Assembly (NCBI RefSeq): GCF_009805585.1
Contig: NZ_VHIN01000002.1
Coordinates: forward strand, 558,001 to 622,000
DNA: 64,000 nt
From: Glutamicibacter sp. JC586
Lineage (GTDB): Bacteria > Actinomycetota > Actinomycetes > Actinomycetales > Micrococcaceae
Direction: 5' to 3'
Positions 8,425 to 16,557 of the stretch are shown here, piece by piece. Made by a program: the position numbers and the translations under genes. The notes under the pieces were generated by a model that was not told where the DNA came from, searched no databases, and saw only the letters and a list, made by a program, of their open reading frames with translations. Numbering within the stretch: position 1 is the stretch's first letter; every line of letters begins with the position of its first letter.

Positions 8425-8889
8425 TTAGCCCTCCACGAGTTTGGCTAGTTGTTCGGTGACGAAGGTCCAGCCCTCGCGAAGGCCGAGCTCGTCGTGAGTG
8501 GCCCTTGCCTGAGCATCACCATGTCGGACAACAATACGGTACAAGGTGCCTTCGGAGTGATCACTCAAGGTGACGTCGCCGGTTACGCATACCGGCATAG
8601 GCTGTGCTGGGCGCAATGTGGAATCTACGGCGTTGGTGAAGACCAGTCGTTCCTCGTGGTCGACCACCAAAAATGCGGCATCCATGTGAGGCCCGAAATT
8701 AGATCCGTCCTCGCTCATTTGCGTGACAAATCCGCCGCCGGCCTTGGCCTCAAAGAATTCAACTCGGCATGTGTAGGGTTCTGGAATCCACCACTTTGCG
8801 AAGAGCTCAGGATCGGTCCACGCGTTCCAGACGATCGAGCGCGGTGCCCGAATAACGTGCTCGATGACGAGGTCTAGTTCTGGATTCAT
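8425..8889 (-). CDS. SRPBCC/AHSA1-like domain protein
   Basis: This 154-residue START-like protein has the diagnostic N-terminus IEHVIRAPRSIVWNAWTDPELFAKWWIPEPYTC and C-terminal GLREGWTFVTEQLAKLVEG helix of AHSA1/YndB-type SRPBCC proteins. These bind hydrophobic ligands in a helix-grip cavity; the ligand is unknown. ATG 8889 (MNPELD) is preferred to 8958 because the fold starts there. It stands alone between two non-coding gaps. Confidence 0.83.
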   Translation of the reverse strand: MNPELDLVIEHVIRAPRSIVWNAWTDPELFAKWWIPEPYTCRVEFFEAKAGGGFVTQMSEDGSNFGPHMDAAFLVVDHEERLVFTNAVDSTLRPAQPMPVCVTGDVTLSDHSEGTLYRIVVRHGDAQARATHDELGLREGWTFVTEQLAKLVEG

Positions 8890-8997
8890 GGGTGTACTCC
8901 ATTTCGCGCTGTGCCGTTGGAACCTACTGCTCCGCCCCACTAATCCTAGGCGGTTCACGAACGAGGCACACCTGTTCTCGTCTTTAGCTGATTCCGG

Positions 8998-9630
8998 CTA
9001 ACGCCCTTGGAAAAACTTCCGGGCGGAATTGATCAGCCACATCACGTCTTTGAGCTTCATCCCTTCAACCCCGGGTACGTAAATGTTCCGATACGCGCGG
9101 TCAAAAGGAATGCCAGCAACCGGCGCAATCCTGTCACGCAATTCAGCTGCAAGCACCTGGTTGACGATATGGAATCCTGACTGTGTCAAAGGCAAAACCG
9201 CCCGCCACACAGACTCCGAATCATGTTCAGCGCGAACGATTTGGCGTTGAGCCATGCCAAAATCATGCCACGGAATCGGTCCGAGTCCGCGCAACGTCAG
9301 CCCAGCAGCTTCGAGGACCACCGGTTGCTCTTCATACTCTCGATACGTTGAGCGTTGTCGGTGCCACCGACCGTATACCAACCCGCCTAGCAAGACCGGC
9401 AGTATTAGCCCTCCGGCGAATCCAGCGATGCTAGCAGCAGAATCAACAGCGCCGGAGGCGACAGCAATGAAGAATCCGGCAATGACGAGAACAAAGAGCA
9501 AACCCACAAAGACGAACAGGACCTTGATCAACACCGACATCGATTTGGACCAGAAGGCCGGCGCACCTTGCAAACTAACACGACCCGTGGCTTGTAATGT
9601 CGCCCAAGCTTGGTTGACATCGTATTGCAT
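8998..9630 (-). CDS. YcxB-like membrane protein of unknown function
   Basis: This 210-residue protein has two adjacent TM helices (VLIKVLFVFVGLLFVLVIAGFFIAVA and IAGFAGGLILPVLLGGLVYG) followed by a soluble beta-rich domain. That domain contains LTLRGLGPIPWHDFGMAQRQIV, similar in layout to YcxB-type domains, and ends in KDVMWLINSARKFFQG. I chose ATG 9630 (MQYDVNQAW); 9681 would add 17 low-quality residues. Function is unknown. An inverted repeat lies about 40-80 bp upstream and could be its regulatory site. Confidence 0.6.
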   Translation of the reverse strand: MQYDVNQAWATLQATGRVSLQGAPAFWSKSMSVLIKVLFVFVGLLFVLVIAGFFIAVASGAVDSAASIAGFAGGLILPVLLGGLVYGRWHRQRSTYREYEEQPVVLEAAGLTLRGLGPIPWHDFGMAQRQIVRAEHDSESVWRAVLPLTQSGFHIVNQVLAAELRDRIAPVAGIPFDRAYRNIYVPGVEGMKLKDVMWLINSARKFFQGR

Positions 9631-9666
9631 TCGAGCACTCCACTGCTGATTGATTCCGTTACCTAT

Positions 9667-9711
9667 ACAACCTGTCTGCAATTAATCTATAGCATAGTCA
9701 GAACAGGTTGT
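9667..9711. promoter_or_regulatory. Inverted repeat upstream of the YcxB-like gene
   Basis: Nine-base arms ACAACCTGT (9667-9675) and ACAGGTTGT (9703-9711) are perfect reverse complements with an AT-rich 27 bp spacer. The position, just upstream of the 9630 start, suits an operator or a promoter-overlapping site. No regulator can be assigned. Confidence 0.35.
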
Positions 9712-9757
9712 GCTTGAAGATTCCACGAGCATTAATTGGGTGCAACCTGCTTCATGA

Positions 9758-9955
9758 GCGCCCATCACTAACCCATTAGTACGCGCCCAGCTAGACGAAA
9801 AGTACGCACACCTTGATCACGATTATTCCGCCGATCAACAAGCTACCTGCCCGCACTGCCATTCCAACATTCATCGTTGGAGTCGGCCCAAGGTCCTGGA
9901 AGGCACCGCGTTGGGCGCGACAAAGCGGAACCGAGTTTTCTTGTGTCCAACGTGA
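9758..9955 (+). pseudogene. Start-less CxxC zinc-ribbon-like remnant
   Basis: The frame is open from the TGA at 9755-9757 to the TGA at 9953-9955 and translates to about 65 residues. These include ATCPHCHSNIHRWSRPKVLEG and, 30 residues on, VFLCPT, which resembles a zinc-ribbon tail. There is no ATG, GTG or TTG in the usable part, so it is most likely the 3' fragment of a lost gene. The rest of the gap 9631-10027 holds the inverted repeat and nothing else recognisable. Confidence 0.25.
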
Positions 9956-10027
9956 AGTACGGAAGCTAGCGAATAAGTTAGGCGGCCCCTGAAATTTGAC
10001 CTTGTCGCAACGTCAAGGTTTACCTTC

Positions 10028-10951
10028 GTGGCTATGACTATTTCAGTAATTGACACCGCGCCGAGCATGCGCGGAATTCTCGCCGCGGCGCCCGAGGACC
10101 GAGCCGATCTTGTCCGTGAAATGTGGTCTGCCGTAGCCGGCCTGTACCACTTCATCCCGGACGGCGTGGACATGGCGATGGTGCACCGTCAGAGCTTCGG
10201 CTTCGACGTGCACGGCACAACCGAACCGATCAGGCAAGCTCTCGATCGGCTCGTCAAGGCCAAGGCTTGGCACCGAATCAAGACCGCCATCGAGTCCGGA
10301 CTTACTGCGTTGCAAGTGGCAGCCCCAGAAATTCAGGTGCCTGATCTGACGGTCCTCCTGGTCCTGGGCAATCCAACTGACAAGCACTTCATTGACGAGA
10401 TCCAAGGGCTGTCTGCATTCGGCGGAATCAGCGGCTACATCACCATCACCATTTGGCCGACTCCTCAGGTTCTGGAACGTCTCGAAGCCATTGCCGTACA
10501 TGAACTGCACCATAATGTGCGGTATTCACCAGGCGGCCTTCTCTGGGATCCGATGACGGTCACGGTTGGTGAACAGGTGATCTCCGAGGGCCTCGCCGAC
10601 GTGTTTGCTACTGAAATGTACGGGGAACTCGGGTACACACACTTCGTCAGTGCGAGCACTCGTACTGACGACGACGTGCTTCTGAAGGTCGCAGATGGGC
10701 TGCACATCACCGGCATGCAGAACTTCACCGCCTGGATTCACGGGGATGCTAGCGCTCGCCAATTTGGAGCGGCACCGGTGGGCCTGCCCACGGGTGCAGG
10801 TTATGCAGCTGGAACACGACTAGTTCGAGCTTATCTCGATCTGACTGAGTCCACTGCAGCACAATGCGTTGCCACGCCTGCACACGAAATACTGCGCGTC
10901 GCGGCCCCTAAACTGGGGTTGCACCTCAAAAATGAGAACTGGGATCAATAG
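10028..10951 (+). CDS. DUF2268 putative Zn-dependent protease
   Basis: This 307-residue protein has a zincin motif HELHH (in AIAVHELHHNVRY) and a downstream GEQVISEGLADVFATEMYG glutamate helix, the arrangement of DUF2268 predicted zinc proteases. No signal peptide or TM is seen, so it is probably cytoplasmic. GTG 10028 or ATG 10034 could be the start. The MerR gene follows after 20 bp in the same direction, suggesting a regulator-enzyme operon. GC content rises sharply from here to about 18100 compared with the flanks, consistent with acquired DNA. Confidence 0.8.
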   Translation: MAMTISVIDTAPSMRGILAAAPEDRADLVREMWSAVAGLYHFIPDGVDMAMVHRQSFGFDVHGTTEPIRQALDRLVKAKAWHRIKTAIESGLTALQVAAPEIQVPDLTVLLVLGNPTDKHFIDEIQGLSAFGGISGYITITIWPTPQVLERLEAIAVHELHHNVRYSPGGLLWDPMTVTVGEQVISEGLADVFATEMYGELGYTHFVSASTRTDDDVLLKVADGLHITGMQNFTAWIHGDASARQFGAAPVGLPTGAGYAAGTRLVRAYLDLTESTAAQCVATPAHEILRVAAPKLGLHLKNENWDQ

Positions 10952-10971
10952 CGAGCAGGAGGTAGTAGCAC

Positions 10972-11766
10972 GTGGAATGGACAGTGCAAGAGCTCGCAGA
11001 GCGTGCGGGCATCAGCGGGCGTACCCTGCGTCATTACCACCAGATCGGACTGCTCGAACCAGACCGCGTCGGATCCAACGGCTACCGCTACTACGGGGCC
11101 GACGCGGTCTCCCGCCTGCAACGGATCCTGCTCCTGCGGGACACGGGCATGCCGCTGGCTGACATCGCGGCCGTGTTGAATGCACCCAGGACACCTGAGG
11201 TGGAAATCGAAGCGCTTGCTGGGCACTTGGAAAGTCTCGCCCAGGAGCGCGAGTCATTGGATCGACGCATCAGGGCCGTAGAGCACACACTGTCGATGCG
11301 CCGCCAAGGCCGCGAACCTCGCATGGATGTCATGCTCGAGGGATTCAATGACCGATACGAGGAAGAGGTTGTCGAACGCTGGGGTCGGGACGCATTCGAC
11401 GCATCGAATCGGTGGTGGCACGGGAAATCGGTCCAGCAGCAGAAGGATTGGAAAGCCCGAGCCGAAGGCCTACTCGCCCGGTGGCGTGTGATCCAGCAGG
11501 AGGGGCATGAGTTGGACTCCGCCATAGCGCAGGAGCACGCGGCCGTTCACGTGGAGTGGTTGAAGGAGATTCCAGGAACCCCTACCCACGCAGGCGATAC
11601 CGCAAAGTCCGTCGACATGATTCGAGGTCTCGCGGACCAGTACGAAACGAACCCCGACTTCCACGTCGCCTTCGGGACCCCGAGGGCCGCACGGTTCGCC
11701 GCAAACACGTTGCGACTCCACGTGGGAAGAATAGAGTCCTCTTTTACGGATGACCTCGGGGGTTAG
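10972..11766 (+). CDS. MerR family regulator with TipAS-like C-terminus
   Basis: This 264-residue regulator has an N-terminal MerR winged helix (WTVQELAERAGISGRTLRHYHQIGLLEPDR.GSNGYRYYGADAVSRLQRILLLRDTGMPLADIAAVL), a coiled coil (LESLAQERESLDRRIRAVEHTLS) and a helical C-terminal domain like the TipAS antibiotic-binding domain. GTG 10972 has an AGGAGG nine bases upstream. Its stop lies exactly at the edge of repeat A (11763), the left limit of the repeat array. Confidence 0.87.
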   Translation: MEWTVQELAERAGISGRTLRHYHQIGLLEPDRVGSNGYRYYGADAVSRLQRILLLRDTGMPLADIAAVLNAPRTPEVEIEALAGHLESLAQERESLDRRIRAVEHTLSMRRQGREPRMDVMLEGFNDRYEEEVVERWGRDAFDASNRWWHGKSVQQQKDWKARAEGLLARWRVIQQEGHELDSAIAQEHAAVHVEWLKEIPGTPTHAGDTAKSVDMIRGLADQYETNPDFHVAFGTPRAARFAANTLRLHVGRIESSFTDDLGG

Positions 11767-11811
11767 TTAGAAAATCTAAACTCCACCGAGTTCCGGCGGA
11801 TACCAACCTCT
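11763..11811 (-). repeat. Repeat A (ychF 3'-end-like, left limit of array)
   Basis: Read on the minus strand this encodes EVGIRRNSVEFRFSN-stop, mimicking the YchF C-terminus VEFRFNV. Its left arm CCGGAACTCGGTGGAG is like repeats B and E. Its right arm uses the codons TTT AGA for Phe-Arg, as the resident ychF does (repeat F), whereas B, D and E use TTC CGC or TTC CGG. It therefore looks like a chimeric outer junction. Confidence 0.6.
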
Positions 11812-11861
11812 AACCTCAGCCAACTTTTGGACCGAGGCCTCCCCGCAACTACGCTGAACCA

Positions 11862-12365
11862 GTGACTCCGCCAAATACCCAACGCCTCCGCTTCCGCCGC
11901 ATGCGGCCTGCTGACATCGATCTCATGGCCGACATGCTCGGGGATCCTGAAGTGATGCGTTTCTACCCCTCCGCAAAAACACGCGAGCAGGCAGCCAGGT
12001 GGATCACTTGGAATGAAGAGAACTACGCGGAGCACGGCTACGGCCTATGGATCGTCGAGACGATCCACGGCGAGTTCGTTGGCGACTGCGGCCTCACCTG
12101 GCAAGAGGTGAATGGCGCACCCAAGCTCGAGGTCGGCTACCACGTCGTCACCGCAAGGCAGGGCCTCGGTTACGCGACCGAAGCCGCCATTGCATGCCGC
12201 GACTACGCACGCGACGTTGTAGGCTCACCCGAGTTGGTCGCCATCATCCACCCCGAGAACGAAGCTTCGGAACGCGTCGCCCGAAAGCTCGGTATGCATC
12301 GACTGGCAGACGACCATGGTGGAAACATTCCCGTCCGGACGGTTCTCGGGATGACGTTTGAGTAG
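11862..12365 (+). CDS. GNAT family N-acetyltransferase (module between repeats A and B)
   Basis: This 167-residue RimJ/RimL-type acetyltransferase has TQRLRFRRMRPADIDLMADMLGDPEVMRFYPS, YHVVTARQGLGYATEAAIACRDYA (acetyl-CoA loop) and NEASERVARKLGMHRLAD. GTG 11862 begins the domain directly; no strong Shine-Dalgarno is visible. It is the only gene of its module, 50 bp from repeat A and about 55 bp from repeat B. A hairpin at 12381-12415 follows it. Confidence 0.85.
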   Translation: MTPPNTQRLRFRRMRPADIDLMADMLGDPEVMRFYPSAKTREQAARWITWNEENYAEHGYGLWIVETIHGEFVGDCGLTWQEVNGAPKLEVGYHVVTARQGLGYATEAAIACRDYARDVVGSPELVAIIHPENEASERVARKLGMHRLADDHGGNIPVRTVLGMTFE

Positions 12366-12380
12366 TAGCGAACTGAGAAC

Positions 12381-12415
12381 ACAAGCGCCGGCTCCTTTCA
12401 GGGGCCGACGCTTGT
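12381..12415. terminator. Hairpin after GNAT gene, next to repeat B
   Basis: The arms ACAAGCGCCGGCTCC and GGGGCCGACGCTTGT pair with two mismatches around a TTTCA loop, giving a strong GC-rich stem without a good U-tract. It lies six bases left of repeat B. An equivalent hairpin sits beside repeat D (16513-16548). Confidence 0.5.
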
Positions 12416-12420
12416 GCAAG

Positions 12421-12488
12421 AGGTTGAACCGGAACGCGACTACACGTTGAAGCGGAACTCCACCGAGTTCCGGCACATACCAATCTCT
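12421..12488 (-). repeat. Repeat B (ychF 3'-end-like, with second partial copy)
   Basis: On the minus strand it reads EIGMCRNSVEFRFNV-stop followed at once by a second partial copy (GCGTTCCGGTTCAACCTCT). The core 12453-12472 is a perfect inverted repeat, CGGAACTC-CACC-GAGTTCCG. Positions 12431-12463 are identical over 33 bases to 16566-16598 in repeat D. The remainder of the gap, 12489-12741, holds no recognisable gene. Confidence 0.7.
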
Positions 12489-12741
12489 CGCGATCAGTAG
12501 CCAGGCTTCAAGAGCTAATCATTCCGCGGGCCAGAGCGTTGCACTGACTCATCTCGTACTGTGCACGACAGAGACCAGGTGCGCATAGCCACCGGCCATG
12601 CTCCGGAGCATGTTCGCCGGGATGCGGTCGGCCAGTTATTGCAGGGGATCGATGCCGCAAAGTCAAACGCTTCCCACGCTCCTGAGCACCCTGATGGGGC
12701 GCAGAAGAATCTCAGATAAAGGTATGCCAAGTCATCGCCAG

Positions 12742-13899
12742 CTATTCGGACGCCGACTGTTTCGCTGTCGTGTACGCGGTGTGGGCGGCGAGAACAGCCG
12801 TCACGGCGAGCACGGCGACGCTTAACGCAATCACCGGCAGGTAGTTGATCAGCAGCAGCGCGGCGATCGTGATCACCAACAGCACGGCCACTGCGATGAA
12901 CCGGGATCGCGCAAGTCGTCCGAAGCGGGACCGGAGGAACAACAAGTTCCCTGCCAGGTAGACGAGCGGACCTGATGCAGTCACAAGAACGACTGCGGGC
13001 GTGAGGTGGTCGTGGGAGAGCCTCAGCTCTATGGAGACGGCAACGAGGATCGCACCCATGACCATGAAGGCATGCGCATAAGCATAGGCCGATCGGAGAG
13101 CCCCAGTTGAAGAGTCCCCACCGTGAGTATTCGGGCCAGCAAGGGCGAAGTAGTTCCACCAGAGCACGAACAGGGATGCGAAGCCGACGAGCATGCTCAG
13201 GGCGAGCGCCGGGGTGAGTTGGCCGTGGGAGACGATGCTGCCGCCCATGAGCAGGATGGACTCGCCGAGGGCGATGATGAAGACGAGACGGTTTCGCTCA
13301 GCCAGGTGCTCGGCGTCCGTGTCCCACTGATACATGGGGGCTGCGCCGATGCCGGGGATCCGGTAGTGGGCCAGCGGGGCTGCATAGTCGATGAGCACCG
13401 CGATCAGCCAAAGACCCAGCCGCCACTCGAAGGGCAGCGCCGCACCGAGTACCCAGAAGATGCCGGCCAGCGCGGTCCACAGCAGCAACATGCGGTAGTT
13501 GGCTGCGAGCTGGTGCCCACGGTACGCGATCATCATGAACACTGGACGAAGGAGGCCCATGAACAGGTAGCACCCGACGAACAGCCAGGCTCCGTCGCCG
13601 AAGGCGCTCGGAATGGCGATCGACATGCCCAATGCGGCAAGCATGAGCACCCCGGAGAGCAGCTGCACCGGTGTACGGCTCGGATTCAGCCAGTTCATCG
13701 CCCAGGCGGTGTAGTTCCAGCCCCACCACACCGCGGCGAACACCACGATGGTCTGGGCAGCACCCTCCCAGGAGAGGTGGTCGATGAGCAGGTGCGAGAG
13801 CTGGATGATGGCGAAGACGTAGACCAAGTCGAAGAAGAGTTCGACGGGGCCGACCTCGGATCGACGGTGCCCGGTGCGGGCGAGCGGGACGGCAGTCAT
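12742..13899 (-). CDS. Low temperature requirement protein A (LtrA) family
   Basis: This 385-residue multi-pass membrane protein opens with the LtrA signature EVGPVELFFDLVYVFAIIQLSHLL and has about ten hydrophobic helices, with EHLAERNRLVFIIALGESILLMGG in the middle. LtrA proteins are named from a Listeria cold-growth locus; their molecular activity is unknown. I used ATG 13899 (MTAVPLARTG), since the 29 residues upstream are arginine-rich and unlike the family. It lies 102 bp after the NTF2 gene on the same strand, in the module between repeats B and C. Confidence 0.88.
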   Translation of the reverse strand: MTAVPLARTGHRRSEVGPVELFFDLVYVFAIIQLSHLLIDHLSWEGAAQTIVVFAAVWWGWNYTAWAMNWLNPSRTPVQLLSGVLMLAALGMSIAIPSAFGDGAWLFVGCYLFMGLLRPVFMMIAYRGHQLAANYRMLLLWTALAGIFWVLGAALPFEWRLGLWLIAVLIDYAAPLAHYRIPGIGAAPMYQWDTDAEHLAERNRLVFIIALGESILLMGGSIVSHGQLTPALALSMLVGFASLFVLWWNYFALAGPNTHGGDSSTGALRSAYAYAHAFMVMGAILVAVSIELRLSHDHLTPAVVLVTASGPLVYLAGNLLFLRSRFGRLARSRFIAVAVLLVITIAALLLINYLPVIALSVAVLAVTAVLAAHTAYTTAKQSASE

Positions 13900-14001
13900 G
13901 GTTGGCGAACCTCGTGTGTGTTGTTGTGCGGGGCTTCGAGGGCGACAGCAACGAGCGGACATCCATTTGGCTGGACGCCCGCTCAAGATGCCAGTGTCGG
14001 C

Positions 14002-14331
14002 TCAGCCTTCGCGGATCGTCATCTTCGCGAGCTTGTCGCCGTCGATGTCGAAGACGAACTTCGAGCGGCCGTTGGCGTGGTTGGAGCGCCAGTCGCCGAT
14101 GACGGTGACCGTTCTACCGGCGACGTCGACCTCCTCAACCGCGAGGGTGCCGCGCGAACCGATGAACTCTTTGTCACTCCAGGTTTTGATCTGCCCGCGT
14201 CCAATGAAGTCGCGTCCCCAGTCGTCCACGGCCCCGTCAGGAGCGAAGGCGTCGAGGAAGGCTTGTTCGTCGTGGTCGTTGACTGCGGCGATGAACGAGG
14301 CCACGGGTTCGGGGATGGTGGGTGCTGCCAT
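14002..14331 (-). CDS. NTF2/SnoaL-like small protein
   Basis: This 109-residue cone-shaped NTF2-fold protein (VASFIAAVNDHDEQAFLDAFAPDGAVDDWGRDFIGRGQIKTWSD... VIGDWRSNHANGRSKFVFDIDGDKLAKMTIREG) belongs to the SnoaL-like group that includes small isomerases and ligand-binding proteins. GAGGAG lies before the ATG. It follows the SDR gene by 30 bp, so the two are probably co-transcribed and may act on the same substrate. A truncated protein of the same fold is encoded at 15978-16163, across repeat C. Confidence 0.85.
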   Translation of the reverse strand: MAAPTIPEPVASFIAAVNDHDEQAFLDAFAPDGAVDDWGRDFIGRGQIKTWSDKEFIGSRGTLAVEEVDVAGRTVTVIGDWRSNHANGRSKFVFDIDGDKLAKMTIREG

Positions 14332-14361
14332 GGGGGTGCTCCTCTTTTCGTAGGGTCTAGC

Positions 14362-15117
14362 TCAGCGGGTGGTGTAGCCGCCGTTGGCGAAGATTGTCTG
14401 GCCGGTGATCCACCAGCCCTCGGAGGCGAGAAAGCGGACGATTGGGGCGATGTCCTCGATTTGAGTGAGTTGGTTGCCCATGCCCTGTGACTTGTGGAAC
14501 TCGACCCGCTCAGGGGTCTCCTGACCGTAGAAGAACGGGGTGTCCATGGGGCCGGGTGCTATCGCGGTTACGGAGATGCCGCGATCGGCAAACTCTTTGG
14601 CCGCAGCGCGCGTGAAGTGCTCCACCGGACTCTTGCCTCCGGCGTAGGTGGAATAGCCGTCAGTGAAGGCCGCCAACAGGGCGGTGACGATGGTGATGAT
14701 CTTGCCACCGTCAGCGAGGTTCTTGCCGGCCTCCTGAATGAAGAAGTAGGCGGCCTTGGAGTTGACGTCGAACATCGAGTCGTACTCGTCCTCGGTGGTC
14801 TCCACGATCGGCTTGCGCAAGACCTTGCCGACAGTGTTCACCGCGATGTCGATCGTGCCCAGCGCCGCTTCCGAATCGGCGAACAGGCGGGTCACGTTCG
14901 CCGGGACTGTGAGGTCTGCCTGGAACATAACGCCCTTGCCTCCTGCGGCTTCGATAGCGGCGAGCGTCTGCTCGGCGTCGGCGCGGCTGGAGTCAGAGTT
15001 GTAGTGGATCGCTACGTTCGCGCCGGCCTCGGCCGCCTGGCGGGCGATCAACCCGCCGAGGTTCTTCGCGCCGCCCGCGATCAGAACGTTCTTGCCCTTG
15101 AGTGTGTGCTCAGCCAT
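14362..15117 (-). CDS. SDR family oxidoreductase
   Basis: This 251-residue short-chain dehydrogenase has a Rossmann start KNVLIAGGAKNLGGLIARQAAEAGANVAIHYNSDS (NADP-leaning, with S/R after beta2), a VNTVGK segment, catalytic YSTYAGGKSPVEH (YxxxK) and ITAIAPGPMDTPFFYG. Length matches the classical SDR family. GAAGGAGC precedes ATG 15117. It is divergent from the TetR gene at 15182; the 64 bp between them carries GTATCATC repeats, making it the likely target of that repressor. Confidence 0.93.
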   Translation of the reverse strand: MAEHTLKGKNVLIAGGAKNLGGLIARQAAEAGANVAIHYNSDSSRADAEQTLAAIEAAGGKGVMFQADLTVPANVTRLFADSEAALGTIDIAVNTVGKVLRKPIVETTEDEYDSMFDVNSKAAYFFIQEAGKNLADGGKIITIVTALLAAFTDGYSTYAGGKSPVEHFTRAAAKEFADRGISVTAIAPGPMDTPFFYGQETPERVEFHKSQGMGNQLTQIEDIAPIVRFLASEGWWITGQTIFANGGYTTR

Positions 15118-15129
15118 GATGCTCCTTCT

Positions 15130-15156
15130 GTATCATCAGTATGCAACAGTATCATC
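15130..15156. promoter_or_regulatory. Candidate TetR operator between SDR and tetR-like genes
   Basis: The 64 bp divergent promoter region has a direct repeat GTATCATC at 15130-15137 and 15149-15156, with a further GTAT at 15139-15142 between them. Such duplicated half-sites in a TetR-SDR intergenic gap commonly mark the autoregulatory operator. The exact footprint is inferred. Confidence 0.4.
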
Positions 15157-15181
15157 CCGCTACATCAGCTAACATAGCATC

Positions 15182-15874
15182 ATGACAGTAACGCCGACAA
15201 GCCATACACGGGAGCGATTGATTTCGGCGGCTGCCGACCTCATCGCTGCCGCCCCCGGGGAGGAGTTCTCGCTACGTGCGGTGTGCGAGACCGTCGGTGT
15301 GAAGATGCCGACGCTGTACCACTTCTTCGGCTCCAAGCAGGGGCTGATCAACGCGGTCATTAAACATGGATTTGACCTGTACCTGGGCGAGAAGTCTTCG
15401 ATGGAGTCGTCCGGCGACCCCATCCAGGACATCCGCGTCGGATGGGACGCCCACGTCGCCTTCGGCCTGGCCAACCCCGGCTTCTACTCACTCATGTACG
15501 GCAAAGTTCAACCAGGCTACTCCCCTGAAGCGCAGTCGCGGCCAAGCAAAATCCTGCTCGGCCTCATGACGCGTGCAGCCACACAGGGCCGGCTCGCCGT
15601 TCCTGCGCAGCAGGCTGCGGCACACATCCTCGTGACAAATATCGGTGTCACCCTGCGGCAGATCGTCTTGGCAGCGCCGGACCCTGCCCTCTCTCAGGCT
15701 GTCCGTGAAGGTGCTATCTCAGCGATCACCGGTGCGGGAACACGGGCCGACAACCCGATCACCACCACCATCGAGCTCGCCGCAGCACAACCAGACGTCC
15801 TTGGCAGGGCAGAGACCCAGCTCCTCATCAAATGGCTCGGCGAGCTGAGCAGGGATAACGAGAAGCTGCAGTAG
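15182..15874 (+). CDS. TetR/AcrR family transcriptional regulator
   Basis: This 230-residue regulator has an N-terminal TetR helix-turn-helix (RERLISAAADLIAAAPGEEFSLRAVCETVGVKMPTLYHFFGSKQGLINAVIKHGFDLYL). A C-terminal ligand-binding domain contains WDAHVAFGLANPGFYSLMYG, as in the TetR_C group that senses small organic molecules. It faces the SDR/NTF2/LtrA genes and presumably represses them and itself. The stop at 15874 is about 65 bp before repeat C. Confidence 0.92.
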   Translation: MTVTPTSHTRERLISAAADLIAAAPGEEFSLRAVCETVGVKMPTLYHFFGSKQGLINAVIKHGFDLYLGEKSSMESSGDPIQDIRVGWDAHVAFGLANPGFYSLMYGKVQPGYSPEAQSRPSKILLGLMTRAATQGRLAVPAQQAAAHILVTNIGVTLRQIVLAAPDPALSQAVREGAISAITGAGTRADNPITTTIELAAAQPDVLGRAETQLLIKWLGELSRDNEKLQ

Positions 15875-15940
15875 GCGAGTGCCACGAACTTCGGAGAGGC
15901 ACAGCGGTCCCGGAGGGAGACAAGAGACCTTCTTCCATCA

Positions 15941-15970
15941 CGCAACCGAGTTCCGGTACAGAGCAACCTC
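15941..15970 (-). repeat. Repeat C (half copy)
   Basis: On the minus strand it encodes EVALYRNSVA-stop: the left arm GTACCGGAACTCGGT matches repeats A, B and E, but the sequence diverges before the VEFRFNV part. It looks like a half-site or a decayed copy. It separates the TetR gene from a truncated NTF2-type gene. Confidence 0.5.
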
Positions 15971-15977
15971 ACGTCAG

Positions 15978-16163
15978 TCACGCGAACAGCGGCCGCGGGT
16001 CGAAGGTCACCCTCACGGAGACAATCTTTCCGTATTCGACGTGCGTCCAGTTCGCGACCTGCAAGGGGGCTCTGTCCCCCATCCGCAGTTCGGACCAGGT
16101 AATGACGTCGTCCTCAGATGCGAGACGGAGAAGAACCTTGTTCGACGTCGTGGCAACGAACAT
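15978..16163 (-). pseudogene. Truncated NTF2/SnoaL-like protein fragment
   Basis: This 61-residue frame ends in DVITWSELRMGDRAPLQVANWTHVEYGKIVSVRVTFDPRPLF, which matches the C-terminal half of SnoaL/NTF2-like proteins (about 110-130 residues). The N-terminal half is missing and the upstream minus strand (16164-16510) shows no continuation. Its stop is eight bases from repeat C. It may be the remnant of a module whose start was lost by deletion. Confidence 0.55.
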
Positions 16164-16512
16164 CCCGCCTAGACCCTCGATGAATTCGTCTGCCCGTTAT
16201 GTTGTTGACAGCTCCTGAACACCGAAAAACATAGGAAAAAACATAGGAGCTGTCGGCCGACCAATCTCGGCATGGTGTCTTGCCCCTGCTTATCCAATAG
16301 TCCGGGGGTGTTGCCACCGAGAATGGGATGGCAGCGTGGTGATTGCTGATTAGGGTCGCGACGCCAAGGGTGGCGAGGACTTGTCGCATGGCCGCTGCGT
16401 CCAGTCCAGAAGTTCCTGGTGTGGATCACCCTGTTCCAGACCGGCAGCGCGATCAGCCGAACATTTCGCTAGTCCCAGGCGCGGCGACTCGCCTGCTTGT
16501 CGCTCATAAATC
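16164..16512. other. Gap with no recognisable gene
   Basis: Between the NTF2 fragment and the hairpin beside repeat D I see only short unrelated open frames. A tandem AAACATAGGA (16228-16248) repeats once within 20 bp. Nothing is assignable. Confidence 0.4.
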
Positions 16513-16548
16513 GAATGCCCGGCTCTCCATTGGGAGATCCGGGCACTC
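16513..16548. terminator. Hairpin next to repeat D
   Basis: Arms GAATGCCCGGCTCTCC and GGGAGATCCGGGCACTC form a long GC-rich stem with small mismatches. It lies about ten bases left of repeat D, the same position that hairpin 12381-12415 holds beside repeat B. It has no clear U-tract. Confidence 0.45.
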
Positions 16549-16557
16549 GAGCGGGAC

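Noticed and set aside
8395-8425. A seventh ychF-type repeat near CCGTCGGAACTCAC
   Set aside because: Only a nine-base match, no second arm and no VEFRFNV coding potential.
12515-13159. Long minus-strand open frame over the start of the LtrA region
   Set aside because: Arg/Cys/Ser-rich, overlaps the LtrA gene in another frame and matches no family; a shadow frame.
13123-14490. 455-codon plus-strand open frame antisense to LtrA, NTF2 and SDR genes
   Set aside because: Spans three real genes on the opposite strand; no family resemblance.
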